Shown: positions 1-10,805, counted from the first letter of the stretch. The stretch is 64,000 nt of DNA from Sacculina carcini (GCA_916048095.2 OU696570.1:6886928-6950927), one strand, 5' to 3'. Notes: generated from the letters alone by a model not told the origin. Translations and numbers: made by a program.

Positions 1-1220
1 CCATACATCTGACTGTGATCCACTGTCTGTGACTGCATTCAGCTCGGTCGAAATTGTGCGGTGTGTGACGTGCTGTGACGACGTGCGTAGTCGTACCGCA
101 ATCGGTACACGCGGGTGGTCTCTGCATTTTACTCGGCGCCACTCGGACTCACCGAATATTTCGTGCTGGAGGACTGATTTACGCTTCCTTTTGGCGCCGC
201 GTGTACACCTGGTTGTCGGCAGGATAGAGCTACCGCTAGAGGCGTTTATGATGCGATCATTCGTCATGTCGCGATTCGTCGGCTGGCTTTGGTTTTTTTA
301 TTTTTGCCTGCGCTCTTTGACGAAGCATGACTTACACATTTTGTGGGGAGTTGTGTTCAGCAATCCTGTGCGCAGCTTCGTGAACGGAGCAAAGTGCTGA
401 TCGCATCGGGGACACTGCGCCGTGGCCGAGCTCTTTTCACGTGACGTTGCGTCGGAGTCAGAGCGTAGGCCTGGAGTGGTTGGGTGGTTGACTTTTCTAT
501 TGAAGACACCGCTGAATGTGCCAATGACGGCGTCGCGTCCCGAGCCATCTCTTTAGCTTCGACGAGGGATATGATGGAGTTGATTGCGATGCGATGCACA
601 TCGTGGGTGCCCAGAGTTTCTCGGCGGATATCTGCATCATAGATACCGACCAGGAGCTCATCTCGTGCTATCTCGGCTGTGTAATCTGCCTGCGCGGTTA
701 CTCCGCACGTATACGACGCGTCGGTTGTGAACGAGCATGTTTCAGCCTTCCCTTGTACGCGGGCAGCGAAAGCTTGAAAAGGCTCATCTGCATCCTGCTG
801 CATGGTGAGCAGTTCGGCCCGCAACACGGTAATGGCTACTGATACAACTGCAAGACGGCGAATATTAGCCATGAACACCTCGAGGCTGCGGCTGGCGATC
901 TGTGGGTCGGTTTGCAAGGTCATGTCGCCCAGGCGCTCGGTGGTGCACTCGAACAGCTGTATTGGTGGTGAAGCGTTGTCGATACCGGTTCCAGTACGGA
1001 AAAGTTCCCAGTGGCACACGAAATTATTCCACACGACCTGCTCAACGCCACAGTCAATACGATGGCGCTCCATAGGAGGCACTCTGGGAGTGTCACTCTG
1101 TTTGCGGGGCGCTTGATGAGCGTCGCCAGCGTGAATCTGGAGCATCGCCACGGCAATGGCATCAGACATGTCGGCTGTTTTAAACGTGCACCCAATTACG
1201 GGGCATGAATTTTCTGGCAT
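1..1220 (-). pseudogene. Gag-protease fragment of an LTR retrotransposon, cut by window edge
   Basis: Reading on the minus strand, an ORF starts at an ATG at 1220 (MPENSCPVIGC) and runs to about 357. It has the helical layout of a retroelement Gag: acidic segments, a run ending in VEAKEMARD and a basic tail. About residue 270 the frame slips. In another frame at roughly 298-415 there is a zinc-finger-like stretch (CPRC, then an H, then CKSC) closed by TAA at 298. Further down the minus strand, at about 1-36, lies AVTDSGSQSDVW, which matches the aspartic-protease active site (DSG) expected after Gag. So the order Gag, zinc motif, protease is preserved, but a frameshift and a stop break it. The reverse transcriptase would lie left of the window. 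No LTR or primer site was recognised upstream (1221-1620). I see a damaged copy of a Ty3-like family; which clade is uncertain. Confidence 0.6.
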
Positions 1221-1619
1221 GTAGTTGTTGCAATGCGAGTAGACAACACAATTTTGATCTAATATCACTTGCGTGTATCACAATAAGCCTTTTGAGTGAC
1301 TGGTGGTCGTTTCGACGTTGCTAACGCACGCGATATTGATGAACGCTACTCCTTCAATTGAACATGTTTTACCCAATTTGTGCCCAACAGTGAGCAAAAC
1401 AATTTTCTTATATTGTTTGTCATGAAGAAACACTCATTTTGTAAGAACAATCACATTCATACAAAATGACAAACAAGATCAACCTTCACCGAACACCACA
1501 TCCAAACACCACCATTGTCTCACTCACGCTTGACTCGACTACATGTAGTATATATGTATATACAATATATCTCCAAGTGCATCACTCTACAGCGCCTTTG
1601 CAAATTAGTGCGCTATACC
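1221..1619. other. No gene recognised; possible 5' leader or LTR of the left-edge element
   Basis: This stretch precedes the Gag start on the minus strand, so it should hold the leader or LTR of that element. I found no second copy of it in the window and no convincing primer binding site, so it stays unassigned. Confidence 0.3.
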
Positions 1620-1628
1620 AAAAACATG

Positions 1629-1690
1629 GTTTGTTGTTGTTGTTGTTGTTGTTGTTGTTAATGTTGTTGTGTTGTTATGTCTGTATAGTA
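1629..1690. repeat. (TTG)n microsatellite
   Basis: About ten TTG/GTT units, partly interrupted (TTAATG). It lies where the minus-strand LINE endonuclease would read YRHNN followed by asparagine codons, so it probably grew from AAC codons in the decaying LINE. Confidence 0.85.
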
Positions 1691-2164
1691 GTATAATGCC
1701 AAGTTTTGGAAGTGACGGAAGTCACAAGGAGAGTGTGAATAATTCAAAAGAGTTGCAAGAAAATTCGAGATCAGACAGCTTGGAAACAGCAAGAGAGGAA
1801 TGATATACAACGCCTATCCCTCCCCGGAGGATTTTGTGGAGCACAAGAGGGAGCAGCAGGTGTGAAGGAAATTGAATGAAGGAGGGAGATGTGCAGAAAA
1901 AGTAGGAACGTCACACTCGAATAATCAGGTTTCAGTGAGGAAAATGAATGAAAGACTAAGATTCAATATGGTATGAAGAACGAAATTAACCTTGTTTCTC
2001 ACCGAACGGATATTGAGAAGACCAAGAGAAAATCGTTTATTCACGGAATGCGAGTCAGAAGAATTAGGAGAGACTGATTAAGATGGCGGCAGACTGCTAT
2101 GAGAATGGACCGAATCATTCGAAGATAGTGTTGGGTGCAGTTGCAAGGCAGAGACCGGATGACC

Positions 2165-2170
2165 TAGTCA
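2165..2170 (-). promoter_or_regulatory. Stop codon in readthrough-type context, TGA CTA G
   Basis: On the minus strand the ORF1 stop reads TGA CTA GGT. UGA CUA G is the best known metazoan stop-readthrough context. ORF2-type sequence follows in the same frame. Because this copy is decayed, it serves as evidence for the family, not as a live site. Confidence 0.55.
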
Positions 2171-2818
2171 ATCGGAAGAGGAAGGAGCATCATCAGAGGG
2201 GGTAGATACATGAAGCTGTGTAGGTGAAGAGATGGTACGCTGACAAAGAGAGTTATGGACAGCGAGAAAGGAGGGACAATTGGAGGAAAAAGATGAGTGG
2301 TTGGGAGACCTACTGTGCTTGGCGCAGTTGGCGCACTTCGATTTCGATTTGTCAGGATAAGCTGACGTCAGGTGATCGCCGGCACAGTGACCGCAGGTCG
2401 CCGATGCAGCTGTGCACCGGTCAGATTTGTGGCCTAGACCCGAGCACTTCCAGCATCGAGTTACCCAGTACCGATCATAGACCGGGCAGCTGCACAATCC
2501 GACAAACAATCTGTTGCCAGCGACACGTATTTGGTGGCGCACCTCCGGTGACACGACGAGCACGGCATTGGTGCGGCAGTTTTTATGCTTCGTCAGGAAC
2601 AGCAGCTTCATCTGCGACGATAGGATGTTGGCAGGATGGTGGTTTTTCAGCCGCAAAGAGCTAATATAAATCCTCCGGCGACAGGGATGGAACGCTCGCC
2701 ACAGTGATCCTCGGTAGACGAGAGGCGGAATTGCCTGTGACAGCCTGTGGATTGCCTGTGAATTGCCTTTGATGTCACTAATAAAACACCCTAAAATACA
2801 AGTCAACCCATACCTCAA

Positions 2819-3313
2819 TGAAAAGTATATTGCATAAAGTAATTTTTTTCACATAGCTATAATTTTTTACATTTTCGTGTATTTGTTGTTTTGCTTTGCT
2901 GACTTTGATGATAATATACCCAATGAACTCAGGTCGACAGATTTCTCGGGGGGTATAATTGCATATTCATACCCCCAGCCAATTTGTCGGGGGTATATAT
3001 TCCCCCCATACCCCCATTGATCCTTTGTCTCCACGATTGAATAATATTCAGAATAACATGCACTCAACCACACACTTACGCACACACACAAAAGTCATCT
3101 GAACTAAATATATGAACAATACTTAATATATACAGTTTCACAATGATATACTTCAAAGTGTTTATCGACAAAAATAATAATAAATTTTTTTATTGAATTG
3201 AACAATTGAATTGAACAATTAACAATTGAATAATTTCTTAGACAAACAAATTATATTAAAAATATAAAAAGGAAGGTATTACGCTCGATATGAATAAATA
3301 AAAACACATAATG
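2819..3313. other. AT-rich spacer, no gene
   Basis: Strongly AT-rich sequence with several short CCCCC/GGGGG-TAT inverted motifs between about 2945 and 3025 that could form hairpins. I could not pair them into a clean inverted repeat with a target duplication, so no element is called. Confidence 0.4.
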
Positions 3314-3317
3314 AATA

Positions 3318-3854
3318 TTTAGTGATCACCAGCTATATTTCTCTTAATTGCATGTAAATTTCTGTATCAATTGTAAATTTCATATATCCTGGTACAGTCG
3401 TTATATTTATATACATAGTTGTAATATATTTAGCCAAATGTGCGTAGTGACAATCGCGCACATCCTGGTTCTCATCCTGGTTCGCTGCGACCTGCTGGGC
3501 CTAACATCTGTTAGGCCCGTTATGTAAATAGTAGCTGTTATTGTGTCCTATTTCGGTGAGGTTGTAAATATTCAGATTTAATTAATTTATCTTTAGAAAT
3601 TGTTTTATTCATCTGATTTACACTTGTATTTATAAATAACAGTTTAGTTGTATTTCCTATGTTTAATCTTTCTTTTCTCGCTTTACTCTATTCTTCTAGA
3701 ACATTCGGTCCTCTGTACAGATCTAGGTCAGTTCCAGTAGGGTGTATATAAGGCGAGGTAGTAAACAACTCAGACACTTTCATTTCGTTCTCGGTTTTGT
3801 CGTTCCGCTGTGCATAAATATATCTCCAGACTTCGACCGTCGTTTACCTCCACA
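3318..3854 (+). repeat. 5' LTR of element A
   Basis: Direct repeat of 8588-9124. The 3' copy begins TGTAGTGATCACC while this one begins TTTAGTGATCACC, so its canonical TG start has mutated. It ends in CA. A TATATAA box lies at 3745-3751. Confidence 0.93.
3745..3751 (+). promoter_or_regulatory. TATA box in the 5' LTR of element A
   Basis: TATATAA within GGTGTATATAAGGCG, about 100 bp from the LTR end, as expected for the U3 promoter. The same motif is kept in the 3' LTR at 9015-9021. Confidence 0.6.
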
Positions 3855-3855
3855 C

Positions 3856-3873
3856 TGGTGCCCCGAGTGAGGA
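3856..3873 (+). other. Primer binding site of element A
   Basis: TGGTGCCCCGAGTGAGGA begins one base after the LTR. TGG pairs with the CCA end of a tRNA. The identical 18-mer is the primer site of element E. I do not assign the tRNA species. Confidence 0.8.
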
Positions 3874-3951
3874 TCGAGTAAGTCTTTTTTATTTTCGAGG
3901 TTCCTCTATTTCCCTTGGCTACTCATTTTGTACCAATTATCCGGTCTAGAC

Positions 3952-4737
3952 ATGTCTCTCGAAGATGATTCAGTAGACACCTCAGAGATCAATCGTATCA
4001 GCGTCAAGCCACCACCGTTCCTCGAAAATGCCGTGGAGGGCTGGTTTACGGTCCTGGAGGCTCAATTTCACTTACAGCGTATCCACTCAGATATGACAAA
4101 GTTCTATCACACTCTCTCGTCGCTGCCGCCAAACGTTGTCAGCCAATTGCTGCCAACGATTCTTAAAGATCGCGAATACGAGAAGCTCAAAAACGAAGTG
4201 CTCAGCATCTTTGAGCGCACAAGACCGGAGCTTTTCGAAGAGCTGATCTCCAAGCAGCCGATGACTGGTAGGCCTTCTGCTTACATGTCTCAGCTTCAGT
4301 CCATCGCTAGGGAGGTCGGTGTGAATGACGACCTCGTGCGGCACAAGTTTTCGCAGGAACTCCCGTCGAACATCGGACCAATTATTGCGTCGCACAAAGA
4401 GATGTCGCTTTCTCAACTGGCGAAACTGGCGGACGAGTTGCAGGCAGTGGCCGCAACTAATCAGTGCCTGGCGGTCACCGAGAACACTGAGCGCCGCGGG
4501 CCGACAACCAACAGCCAGCGTCCGAAGCGAGAACCTCGTGGACGTCCGGCCGACAACGCATCAGTGCAGCCATTCCACGAAGGTCAGTTGCCTCAAATAT
4601 GCCGCGCACATATTTATTATGGAGTTAAGGCTCGTCACTGCAAGCCGTGGTGTCGCTGGCCCAAGAAAAGTCAAAATCTGCACATGCAACCCTCCTCTCG
4701 CTCTGCCTCTCCCGCCCGCAGTGAGGTGGAAAACTAG
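3952..4737 (+). CDS. gag: Gag protein of element A
   Basis: I chose the ATG at 3952 (MSLEDD) because the open frame upstream begins only with TTG and element E starts with the equivalent MSLDEK. The protein has about 261 residues. It carries the capsid-like helical region ([36 protein letters not shown]) shared with element E. No classic CCHC knuckle is present; instead there is a Cys/His/Trp-rich motif near the end (ICRAHIYYG, then HCKPWCRWP), which may replace the knuckle in RNA binding and is conserved in element E. The ORF is intact and ends at TAG in GGAAAACTAG. Pol follows in the -1 frame. Gag would assemble the cytoplasmic virus-like particle that packages the RNA. Confidence 0.88.
   Translation: MSLEDDSVDTSEINRISVKPPPFLENAVEGWFTVLEAQFHLQRIHSDMTKFYHTLSSLPPNVVSQLLPTILKDREYEKLKNEVLSIFERTRPELFEELISKQPMTGRPSAYMSQLQSIAREVGVNDDLVRHKFSQELPSNIGPIIASHKEMSLSQLAKLADELQAVAATNQCLAVTENTERRGPTTNSQRPKREPRGRPADNASVQPFHEGQLPQICRAHIYYGVKARHCKPWCRWPKKSQNLHMQPSSRSASPARSEVEN
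4728..4737 (+). promoter_or_regulatory. Candidate -1 recoding site at the gag stop of element A (GGAAAACTAG)
   Basis: In the gag frame the bases read GAA AAC TAG; slipping back one base gives GGA AAA CTA and enters the protease frame. The identical ten bases sit at the same place in element E. The A-site part (AAC to AAA) is typical of -1 slippery sites. The P-site part (GAA to GGA) is not canonical, so the exact mechanism is inferred. Confidence 0.5.
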
Positions 4738-7700
4738 ATGGGCAGGTGTGCTCTGCTGTGAATGCCCACCTGCCCCTCTTACAAATCACAGCCAATGTTG
4801 GCATGCTGCGCGTTGTTTTCATTGTAGACACGGGTTCGGCGGTGTCAATCGTACCACTGTCGGCCGTGCCCAAAATTTCTCTGCTTCCCAGCGCTGTGAA
4901 AATACACTCGGCAGGTGGTCAACGCATCGAGGTGCACGGCGAGATCCAGTTAAAAATCGGCGTACGCAGTTTGCGCCGTGTCTTCAATTGGACTTTCGTC
5001 GTGGCCAATGTCACTCAAGCACTGATTGGCAAGATTTTCTTGCCCACTTCGGCCTGGTGGTCGATTGCCGACGCAGAAGAGTATTCGATCCAAAGACCGA
5101 GATTACAACCATATGCTCTGTGTCGGCGGATAACTCATGTGGACTCATCGTCAACGACGCTTCCGATGTTCCCTCCGGTGTACAAATGCTGCTGTCCAAG
5201 TATCCGGTTTTAACGTCTCCAGTACTCAGCGGCCCGGCACCAGCGTCATCGAACTCTGCTTCAGGAGTGGTGCATCACATCAACACCGGCAGTACGGTTC
5301 CAACATTTTCGCAACCACGCAGACTCAACCCGGAGCGCCAGGCTGCAGCCAAGCAAGTGTTTGATCAGCTGCTCCAACAAGGCGTGATACGCTATTCGTC
5401 TTCCCCGTGGGCATCGCCGCTCCATCTGGTACCAAAGCGATCAGGTGAGTGGCGAGTCACCGGTGATTACAGAGCACTCAATTCTCGAACAGTTCCCGAC
5501 AGGTATCCGCTGCCTCACATTCACGACATTTCATCGCGCTTATATCAGAAGACCGTCTTCAGCAAAATCGACCTGGTACGCGCGTACTACAACATACCGG
5601 TGGCGGAAGCTGACATTCCAAAGACGGCTGTGACTACACCACTAGGTCTGTTCGAGTATCTCTACATGCCGATGGGTCTTCGCAACAGTGGCGCCACATT
5701 TCAGCGCTTCATGGACGGTATATTCCGGCATCTGTCTTGTGCTTTCGTCTATCTAGACGATATTCTTATTTTCTCTGAAGACGCCCAGCAGCATGCTTCT
5801 GATCTTGAGGCTGTTTTCCGCGTTCTCAGTGAACACCGGCTCCGCATAGCGTTCGATAAGTGTCTCTTTTATCGGCGCTCAATTCAATTTCTTGGTCATG
5901 AGATCAGCGCACAAGGCATTGGTCCGCCGCATGAACGTGTGGCGTCCATCAAGGAATTTCCTCGTCCCAGCGATACATCAGCATTACAACAATTCATCGG
6001 CATGGCCAGTTTCTATCGTCGAATGGTGCCACACTTTGCAGACATCGCTTTCCCACTCACAGAGATGCTGCGACGACATCCAAAAAAATCAAAATTAACG
6101 TGGTCTCAAACAGAAGAGGACGCATTCGCCGCATTGAAAATTGCACTGTGTGACGTCTGCCTGCTTTCTGCGCAAGAGCCTTCCAGTTCAGCATTTCACT
6201 TGGTGACTGATTGCTCTTCGCGTGCAGCAGGTGCCGCTCTTCACCAGATGGTTGACGGAACACCACGTGCCATCGCATTCTACTAAAAAAAGTTGTCGCC
6301 CCAGCAGCAAAAATACAGTGTTTTCGACCGAGAGCTGCTGGCGGCTTACATGGCAGTGTTACATTTTCGGCATGTGCTGCAGGGTCGCCACATCACCCTG
6401 CTAACCGACCACAAGCCTCTGGTCGGAGCTTTTCACAGCTCCAAACCTGCCAAACTGGATCGTCAGCAGCGCCATCTCTCCGTGTTGACAGAGTTTGTGA
6501 CTGAAATTCAGCACGTGAGGGGCGCCGACAACGTCGTGGCTGATTGTCTGTCGCGACCAGCCGCCAGTGTCAGCGTCGACGTCTGGGACCTTCCCGCTCT
6601 GGCAGCAGCGCAGAACACCGACGAAGAAACACAGGCGCTTTTGTCGCAGCTGAAACCATTCACTGTCAGCGGTGAGTATCCACTATATTGCGACACATCA
6701 ACTGCACAACCTAGACCTTTTGTACCCGCAGCTTTCAGACATCAAATTTTTCAACATCTACACAGCCTTTCACATCCCGGTATGCAAGGCAGCATAAAAC
6801 TGATTAAAGGACGATACTTCTGGCCTTCTCTGGAAAGAGATATCAAGTCCTGGGTCAGGTCGTGTCTCGGCTGTCAACAGGCCAAAGTGCATCGTCACAC
6901 GAATCCACCACCATTGCCGTTCACTCCATCTGCAGGTCGGTTCGAAACGGTGCACCTCGACCTCGTTGGCCCTCTACCGCCGAAGACTATGCCGGGGCAC
7001 CCTTTCGCCAACCCGCTCCGTTATATGCTGACCTGCATCGACCGCGCGTCCAAATGGGTCGAAGCTGTGCCTCTGGCCGACATCACCTCCGAAGCTGTAT
7101 CGCGCGCTTTTATCGATACATGGATTTCCCGATTCGGCGTTCCAATTCACGTTGTCACCGACAGAGGACGCCAATTTGAAGCCGAACTCTTTGACCAGCT
7201 AGCCAAGGTGATTGGTTTTCACCGTCTTCGCACCGCCGCCTATCATCCGCAGTCAAACGGTATGCTCGAGCGTCGTCATCGAGTACTCAAAACTGCTATC
7301 ATGGCGCGTCGACAGGACTGGTTAGCTGCTCTGCCTGTCATCCTACTGGGCATGCGAATGCTACCAACTGAAGCTGGTGCTTCACCATTCAGTGCCATGA
7401 CGGGTGCTGAACTGCTGTGTCCGCGTGTGATCACAGATCCCACTGCTTCTACCACGGTTGAACAGCAATTTGTTCGAGATCTTGCCCAACGGATGACAGC
7501 AATCGATTTTCGACGTCTCTCTGAGGGATCAGCTCACTGCGAAACCAGCACGCTTGTACCACCGGAGCTCGACCAATGCACGCACGTTTGGATGCGTGTA
7601 GATCGTGTGCGACACTCGCTGGAAGCTCCGTATCGCGGCCCGTTTCGCGTGCTCCATCGCGGTCCTGCTGTCTTCACAATAGAGCTGCCGACCGGCTCTA

Positions 7701-7975
7701 CAGACACGGTGTCCATCGCTCGACTGAAGCCGGCTGTACTGCCCGAGTCACCGCCGCAAACGACGGTAACACGGCGGCCTCCTCGATCAGCTGCCACCCA
7801 CGCGCCGCCAGTTGTCACTTCAGCCGCTCCAAATCCTGCTGTTTCCAGCTCGCCGGTACGTCAAGATCCGGGCGGTAGCAGACAGGATTCACAGAATCAC
7901 CGCAGTCAGCCTACCAAGACGCGCGCCGGCCGTACCGTCAAGTTCAAGGCGAAACCTGATTTTTACTATTTCTGA
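4738..7975 (+). pseudogene. pol: Pol polyprotein of element A (protease, RT, RNase H, integrase), two disabling lesions
   Basis: The protease active site is [10 protein letters not shown] (DTG at 4827-4835). At about 5025-5032 one base is missing relative to element E: ALIG then breaks, and DFLAHFG continues in another frame. The RT runs from about 5300 with YLDD at 5750-5761. RNase H follows, and TAA at 6284-6286 interrupts it exactly where element E reads FFSKK. The frame then reopens. In the part from 6293, the integrase has an HHCC-type zinc region (HSLSHPG, CLGC near residues 157-194) and a D223, D290, E326 triad with the 35-residue D-to-E spacing. The basic C-terminus ends FYYF at TGA 7973-7975. 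Without the deletion and the stop, the protein would match the element E pol closely. Confidence 0.9.
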
Positions 7976-8250
7976 CATTCCTCTTTGTAAATATTACGTT
8001 TTTGTATTTCATGTAGCGTATTCATTTGATTTCATCAAATCCAGGTTACGTATTTTCACCTACGTTAAGTGTATTTGTATTGTTGTTCAAGTATGCCATT
8101 TTACATAATAATTGCAAGTATGGCATGTTTCCTGATTGTTCCTTGTCTGCGGATCATCTTGTCATTTCCTATCTGCAGATACGTTATGTATGATTATATA
8201 TATCCTGTATTGTCATATGTATGCTTGTATCTATATCATATATGCCATCC

Positions 8251-8295
<45 letters not shown>

Positions 8296-8587
8296 GTATA
8301 CCGTCTAGTCCATTTATATTTACTGTATTTATGTATATGTCGTATGTCATCTAGTCAGTATATACCGTGTATATACAGTATGTGAATATGTCCGTACGCA
8401 TATTGTTGAATCCAGGTGTTTCTTGTACATTGGGATATTGCAAGTATTTTTGTAAATAGTGCAAATGTTAAGCATTCAATCGTTGTTTTCTGTTGTTTAT
8501 TTTATTGTGTTATATTATTGTGTTTTCTCTTCCTATCCACTACATTCCTTCGGCATCCCCAGACTCCGTCTCCTTGCGGGGGAGCCT
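7976..8587 (+). other. 3' untranslated region of element A with (TA)n run
   Basis: AT-rich non-coding stretch between the integrase stop and the 3' LTR. It includes a (TA)n microsatellite at about 8250-8291 and a G-rich tract just before the LTR that could prime plus-strand synthesis. Confidence 0.7.
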
Positions 8588-9124
8588 TGTAGTGATCACC
8601 AGTTATATTTCTCTTAATTGCATGTAAATTTCTGTATCAATTGTACATTTCATATATCCTGGTACAGTCGTTATATTTATATACATAGTTGTAATATATT
8701 TAGCCAAATGTGCGTAGTGACAATCGCGCACATCCTGGTTCTCATCCTGGTTCGCTGCGACCTGCTGGGCCTAACATCTGTTAGGCCCGTTATGTAAATA
8801 GTAGTTGTTATTGTGTCCTATTTCGGTGAGGTTGTAAATATTCAGATTTAATTAATTTATCTTTAGAAATTGTTTTATTCATCTGATTTACACTTGTATT
8901 TATAAATAACAGTTTAGTTGTATTTCCTATGTTTAATCTTTCTTTTCTCGCTTTACTCTATTCTTCTAGAACATTCGGTCCTCTGTACAGATCTAGGTCA
9001 GTTCCAGTAGGGTGTATATAAGGCGAGGTAGTAAACAACTCAGACACTTTCATTTCGTTCTCGGTTTTGTCGTTCCGCTGTGCATAAATATATCTCCAGA
9101 CTTCGACCGTCGTTTACCTCCACA
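8588..9124 (+). repeat. 3' LTR of element A
   Basis: Direct repeat of 3318-3854 with the intact TG...CA ends and TATATAA at 9015-9021. AATA follows at 9125-9128 as the target duplication. Confidence 0.93.
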
Positions 9125-9680
9125 AATACAGTCATAAAACATAAAGACTCACGTTGCGTTTTTTATTACGTATTACACCAAAACAAATACTGCTAGCATG
9201 GTATATTTTTTATAATCGCCATGAATAAAAATATAAACCCACAATAGAATCAAACATAGGTAATCGTTCGAGCACTTTGAGTCAGTACTTGAGATACTCG
9301 ACATACCAATTTCGATCATCACATTTCGCACTGCGCGTGGTGCTCGTTTGACTGGTGTATTTCATTGTAGTATATTCTCTTAAAGGTTTGTTTTGTTTTG
9401 AAATTAAGATGGGTGATTTAGTCACATTATGAAATTTTTGTGCTCAATCGGTTAATGTTTTCTCTTTCTGATCTTATCTATCCTTGTCTGTGCTGTCGTC
9501 GAGCTAGGTTGTGTCTTGTGTTGGTCCCTGTTTGCTTGAGCTCCCGCGTTTTCGCGTCCCTGTTTTTGTGCTGGCTTCTCCCACCGGCAGAGGATTAACC
9601 CTCCCTGTCAGGGTGTACCATTGTACTCCGTTGCTCTACCTTACACATCGCTTCGATACACGGACTCGCCCGCACTCATC

Positions 9681-10805
9681 ATGGCCACTCTGTCTCCACC
9701 GACTGACCGTACCTGCACATGTGGCGAGCTCCTCAACTCTGCCTCGCACATTCACTGTGAAGGATGTGGGAGCTACTTCCACCTCACATGTGCTGCCTTG
9801 TCTACTCCGGCGCATAACGCAATACGAAAACACAAGCTGTTTTGGATTTGCGTGAATTGCAAGTCTGACTGCGTTTCGTCGCGCTGCGCGCCACTGGCAG
9901 TTGAGAAAATTACCGAAGTTATCGATTCTCGCCTCGCCAAAATGAAGGAGGAACTCACCGACGACCTCAGATCTGTGCACGCTTCTGCTTGTGCTTCCTT
10001 GTCGGTCTCTCAAGTGAACGACTCGCAAAACAAGGAGGAAGGCGTGCACTCGTACCCTCTGGTTGTGAAGCAAAAGGGCGCCGGATCTGTGAAAATGGAT
10101 TACGTGAAGAGTCGCCTGAAAGCAGTCCCAGTTGCTAAATCCCGCCAAACAAAGACCGATGGCTTAGTTTTGCACTGCTCGACTGCACACGCCAGAACCG
10201 AGGCTGAGATTGCGCTCAACAACTTGTACAATGTGGAAGTATCGGTCCTGGGGCAGGCGTCAATTCTCCCCAAAATCACTGTGGCCAAGATCCCACCGGT
10301 GTCTTCGCCTGATCATCTACTGAGCTCTTTGAAAATGAAAAACCCCTGCTTGGCTTCAGTTCCTGATTCGCAAATGAAACTGTTTTTCATTTCAAAACCC
10401 AAGTATGGTCGTTCGCATGCCGTTCTGGGTGTTTCTCCAGAGGTTCGACGGGCCATCAAAACTGCCGGAGATCGCCTGTTCGTGGATTTGTGCAGCTGCG
10501 CTGTCTATGATCGTTTCTGGGTAGCGCGCTGCTCCCACTGCTGCGGCCTCGGCCACAAGAAAAACCGCTGTGCCCCTTCCAATGCCATCACATGCGGCCA
10601 CTGTGCTGGGGCACACCATTCTTCGCAATGTCCGGATAAGACTAAAAAATGTTGCGCCAATTGTGTAAGACATGGTCGCCCCGCCAATCACTCATCGTTT
10701 TCGCCTCAGTGTCCCTCCTTCGTGGCCGTGAAAAATTCGATCCGACAGCGCACCATTGTAGCTCCTCCAGCCCAGTCTCCTCTTTCCCATTGTTCTTCTG
10801 CGTGA
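9681..10805 (+). CDS. LINE ORF1 protein with PHD-like finger and three zinc knuckles
   Basis: The ATG at 9681 (MATLSPP) is preferred because the longer frame begins with TTG. The protein has 374 residues. Residues 12-60 form a C4HC3 pattern (C12, C14, C26, C29, H34, C37, C57, C60), that is a PHD-type finger, with W55 two residues before C57 as in true PHD domains. A short helical segment (KITEVIDSRLAKMKEEL) may be a coiled coil. The C-terminal third holds three CCHC-like knuckles starting CSHCCGLGHKKNRC, then CGHCAGAHHSSQC and CANCVRHG. Such proteins bind the LINE RNA in a ribonucleoprotein. The stop is TGA CTC, and ORF2 continues in the same frame. The PHD-like finger suggests contact with modified histone tails, but that is inference. 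Confidence 0.82.
   Translation: MATLSPPTDRTCTCGELLNSASHIHCEGCGSYFHLTCAALSTPAHNAIRKHKLFWICVNCKSDCVSSRCAPLAVEKITEVIDSRLAKMKEELTDDLRSVHASACASLSVSQVNDSQNKEEGVHSYPLVVKQKGAGSVKMDYVKSRLKAVPVAKSRQTKTDGLVLHCSTAHARTEAEIALNNLYNVEVSVLGQASILPKITVAKIPPVSSPDHLLSSLKMKNPCLASVPDSQMKLFFISKPKYGRSHAVLGVSPEVRRAIKTAGDRLFVDLCSCAVYDRFWVARCSHCCGLGHKKNRCAPSNAITCGHCAGAHHSSQCPDKTKKCCANCVRHGRPANHSSFSPQCPSFVAVKNSIRQRTIVAPPAQSPLSHCSSA

Larger units (their letters stand above)
1620..2818 (-). pseudogene. Decayed CR1/L2-like LINE fragment: end of ORF1, TGA CTA G, start of endonuclease
   Basis: The minus-strand ORF ending at 2168 carries three CCHC-type zinc knuckles (beginning CWKCSGLGHKSDRC) and matches the C-terminal half of the ORF1 protein at 9681-10805 over most of its length, for example SQMKL, VSPEVR and VYDR. 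Its stop at 2170-2168 is TGA followed by CTA GGT. The same frame continues past the stop as a serine/histidine-rich linker with one TAA, then FSLGLLNIRSVRNK and FLTET, matching the start of ORF2 of the intact copy (ISLGLFNTRSARNK, FLTETW). A TGA replaces the tryptophan after TET. The match runs to a YRHNN motif and dissolves into the (TTG)n tract at about 1629-1690. No reverse-transcriptase region remains. This is a second, diverged member of the LINE family found at 9400-14030. Confidence 0.75.
3318..9124 (+). mobile_element. Ty3/gypsy LTR retrotransposon, element A (full length, pol lightly damaged)
   Basis: Two 537-bp LTRs (3318-3854 and 8588-9124) flank gag and pol. They differ at about four positions by eye, so the insertion is young. 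The element is flanked by AATA on both sides (3314-3317 and 9125-9128), a 4-bp target duplication. The order is gag, protease, reverse transcriptase, RNase H, integrase, which is the Ty3/gypsy arrangement. A primer binding site follows the 5' LTR. A 3' untranslated stretch of about 600 bp (7976-8587) with a (TA)n run precedes the 3' LTR, and a G-rich polypurine-like tract lies at about 8575-8584. Pol has one 1-bp deletion and one nonsense codon, so this copy is not autonomous. It is closely related to element E: same gag start, same gag-pol junction and identical primer site. Confidence 0.93.

Noticed and set aside
2945-3025. Possible small inverted-repeat element of CCCCC/GGGGG words
   Set aside because: The arms do not pair over more than about ten bases and no target duplication is visible.
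9636-10148. Minus-strand open frame of 170 codons
   Set aside because: Antisense to LINE ORF1; low-quality composition and no motif.
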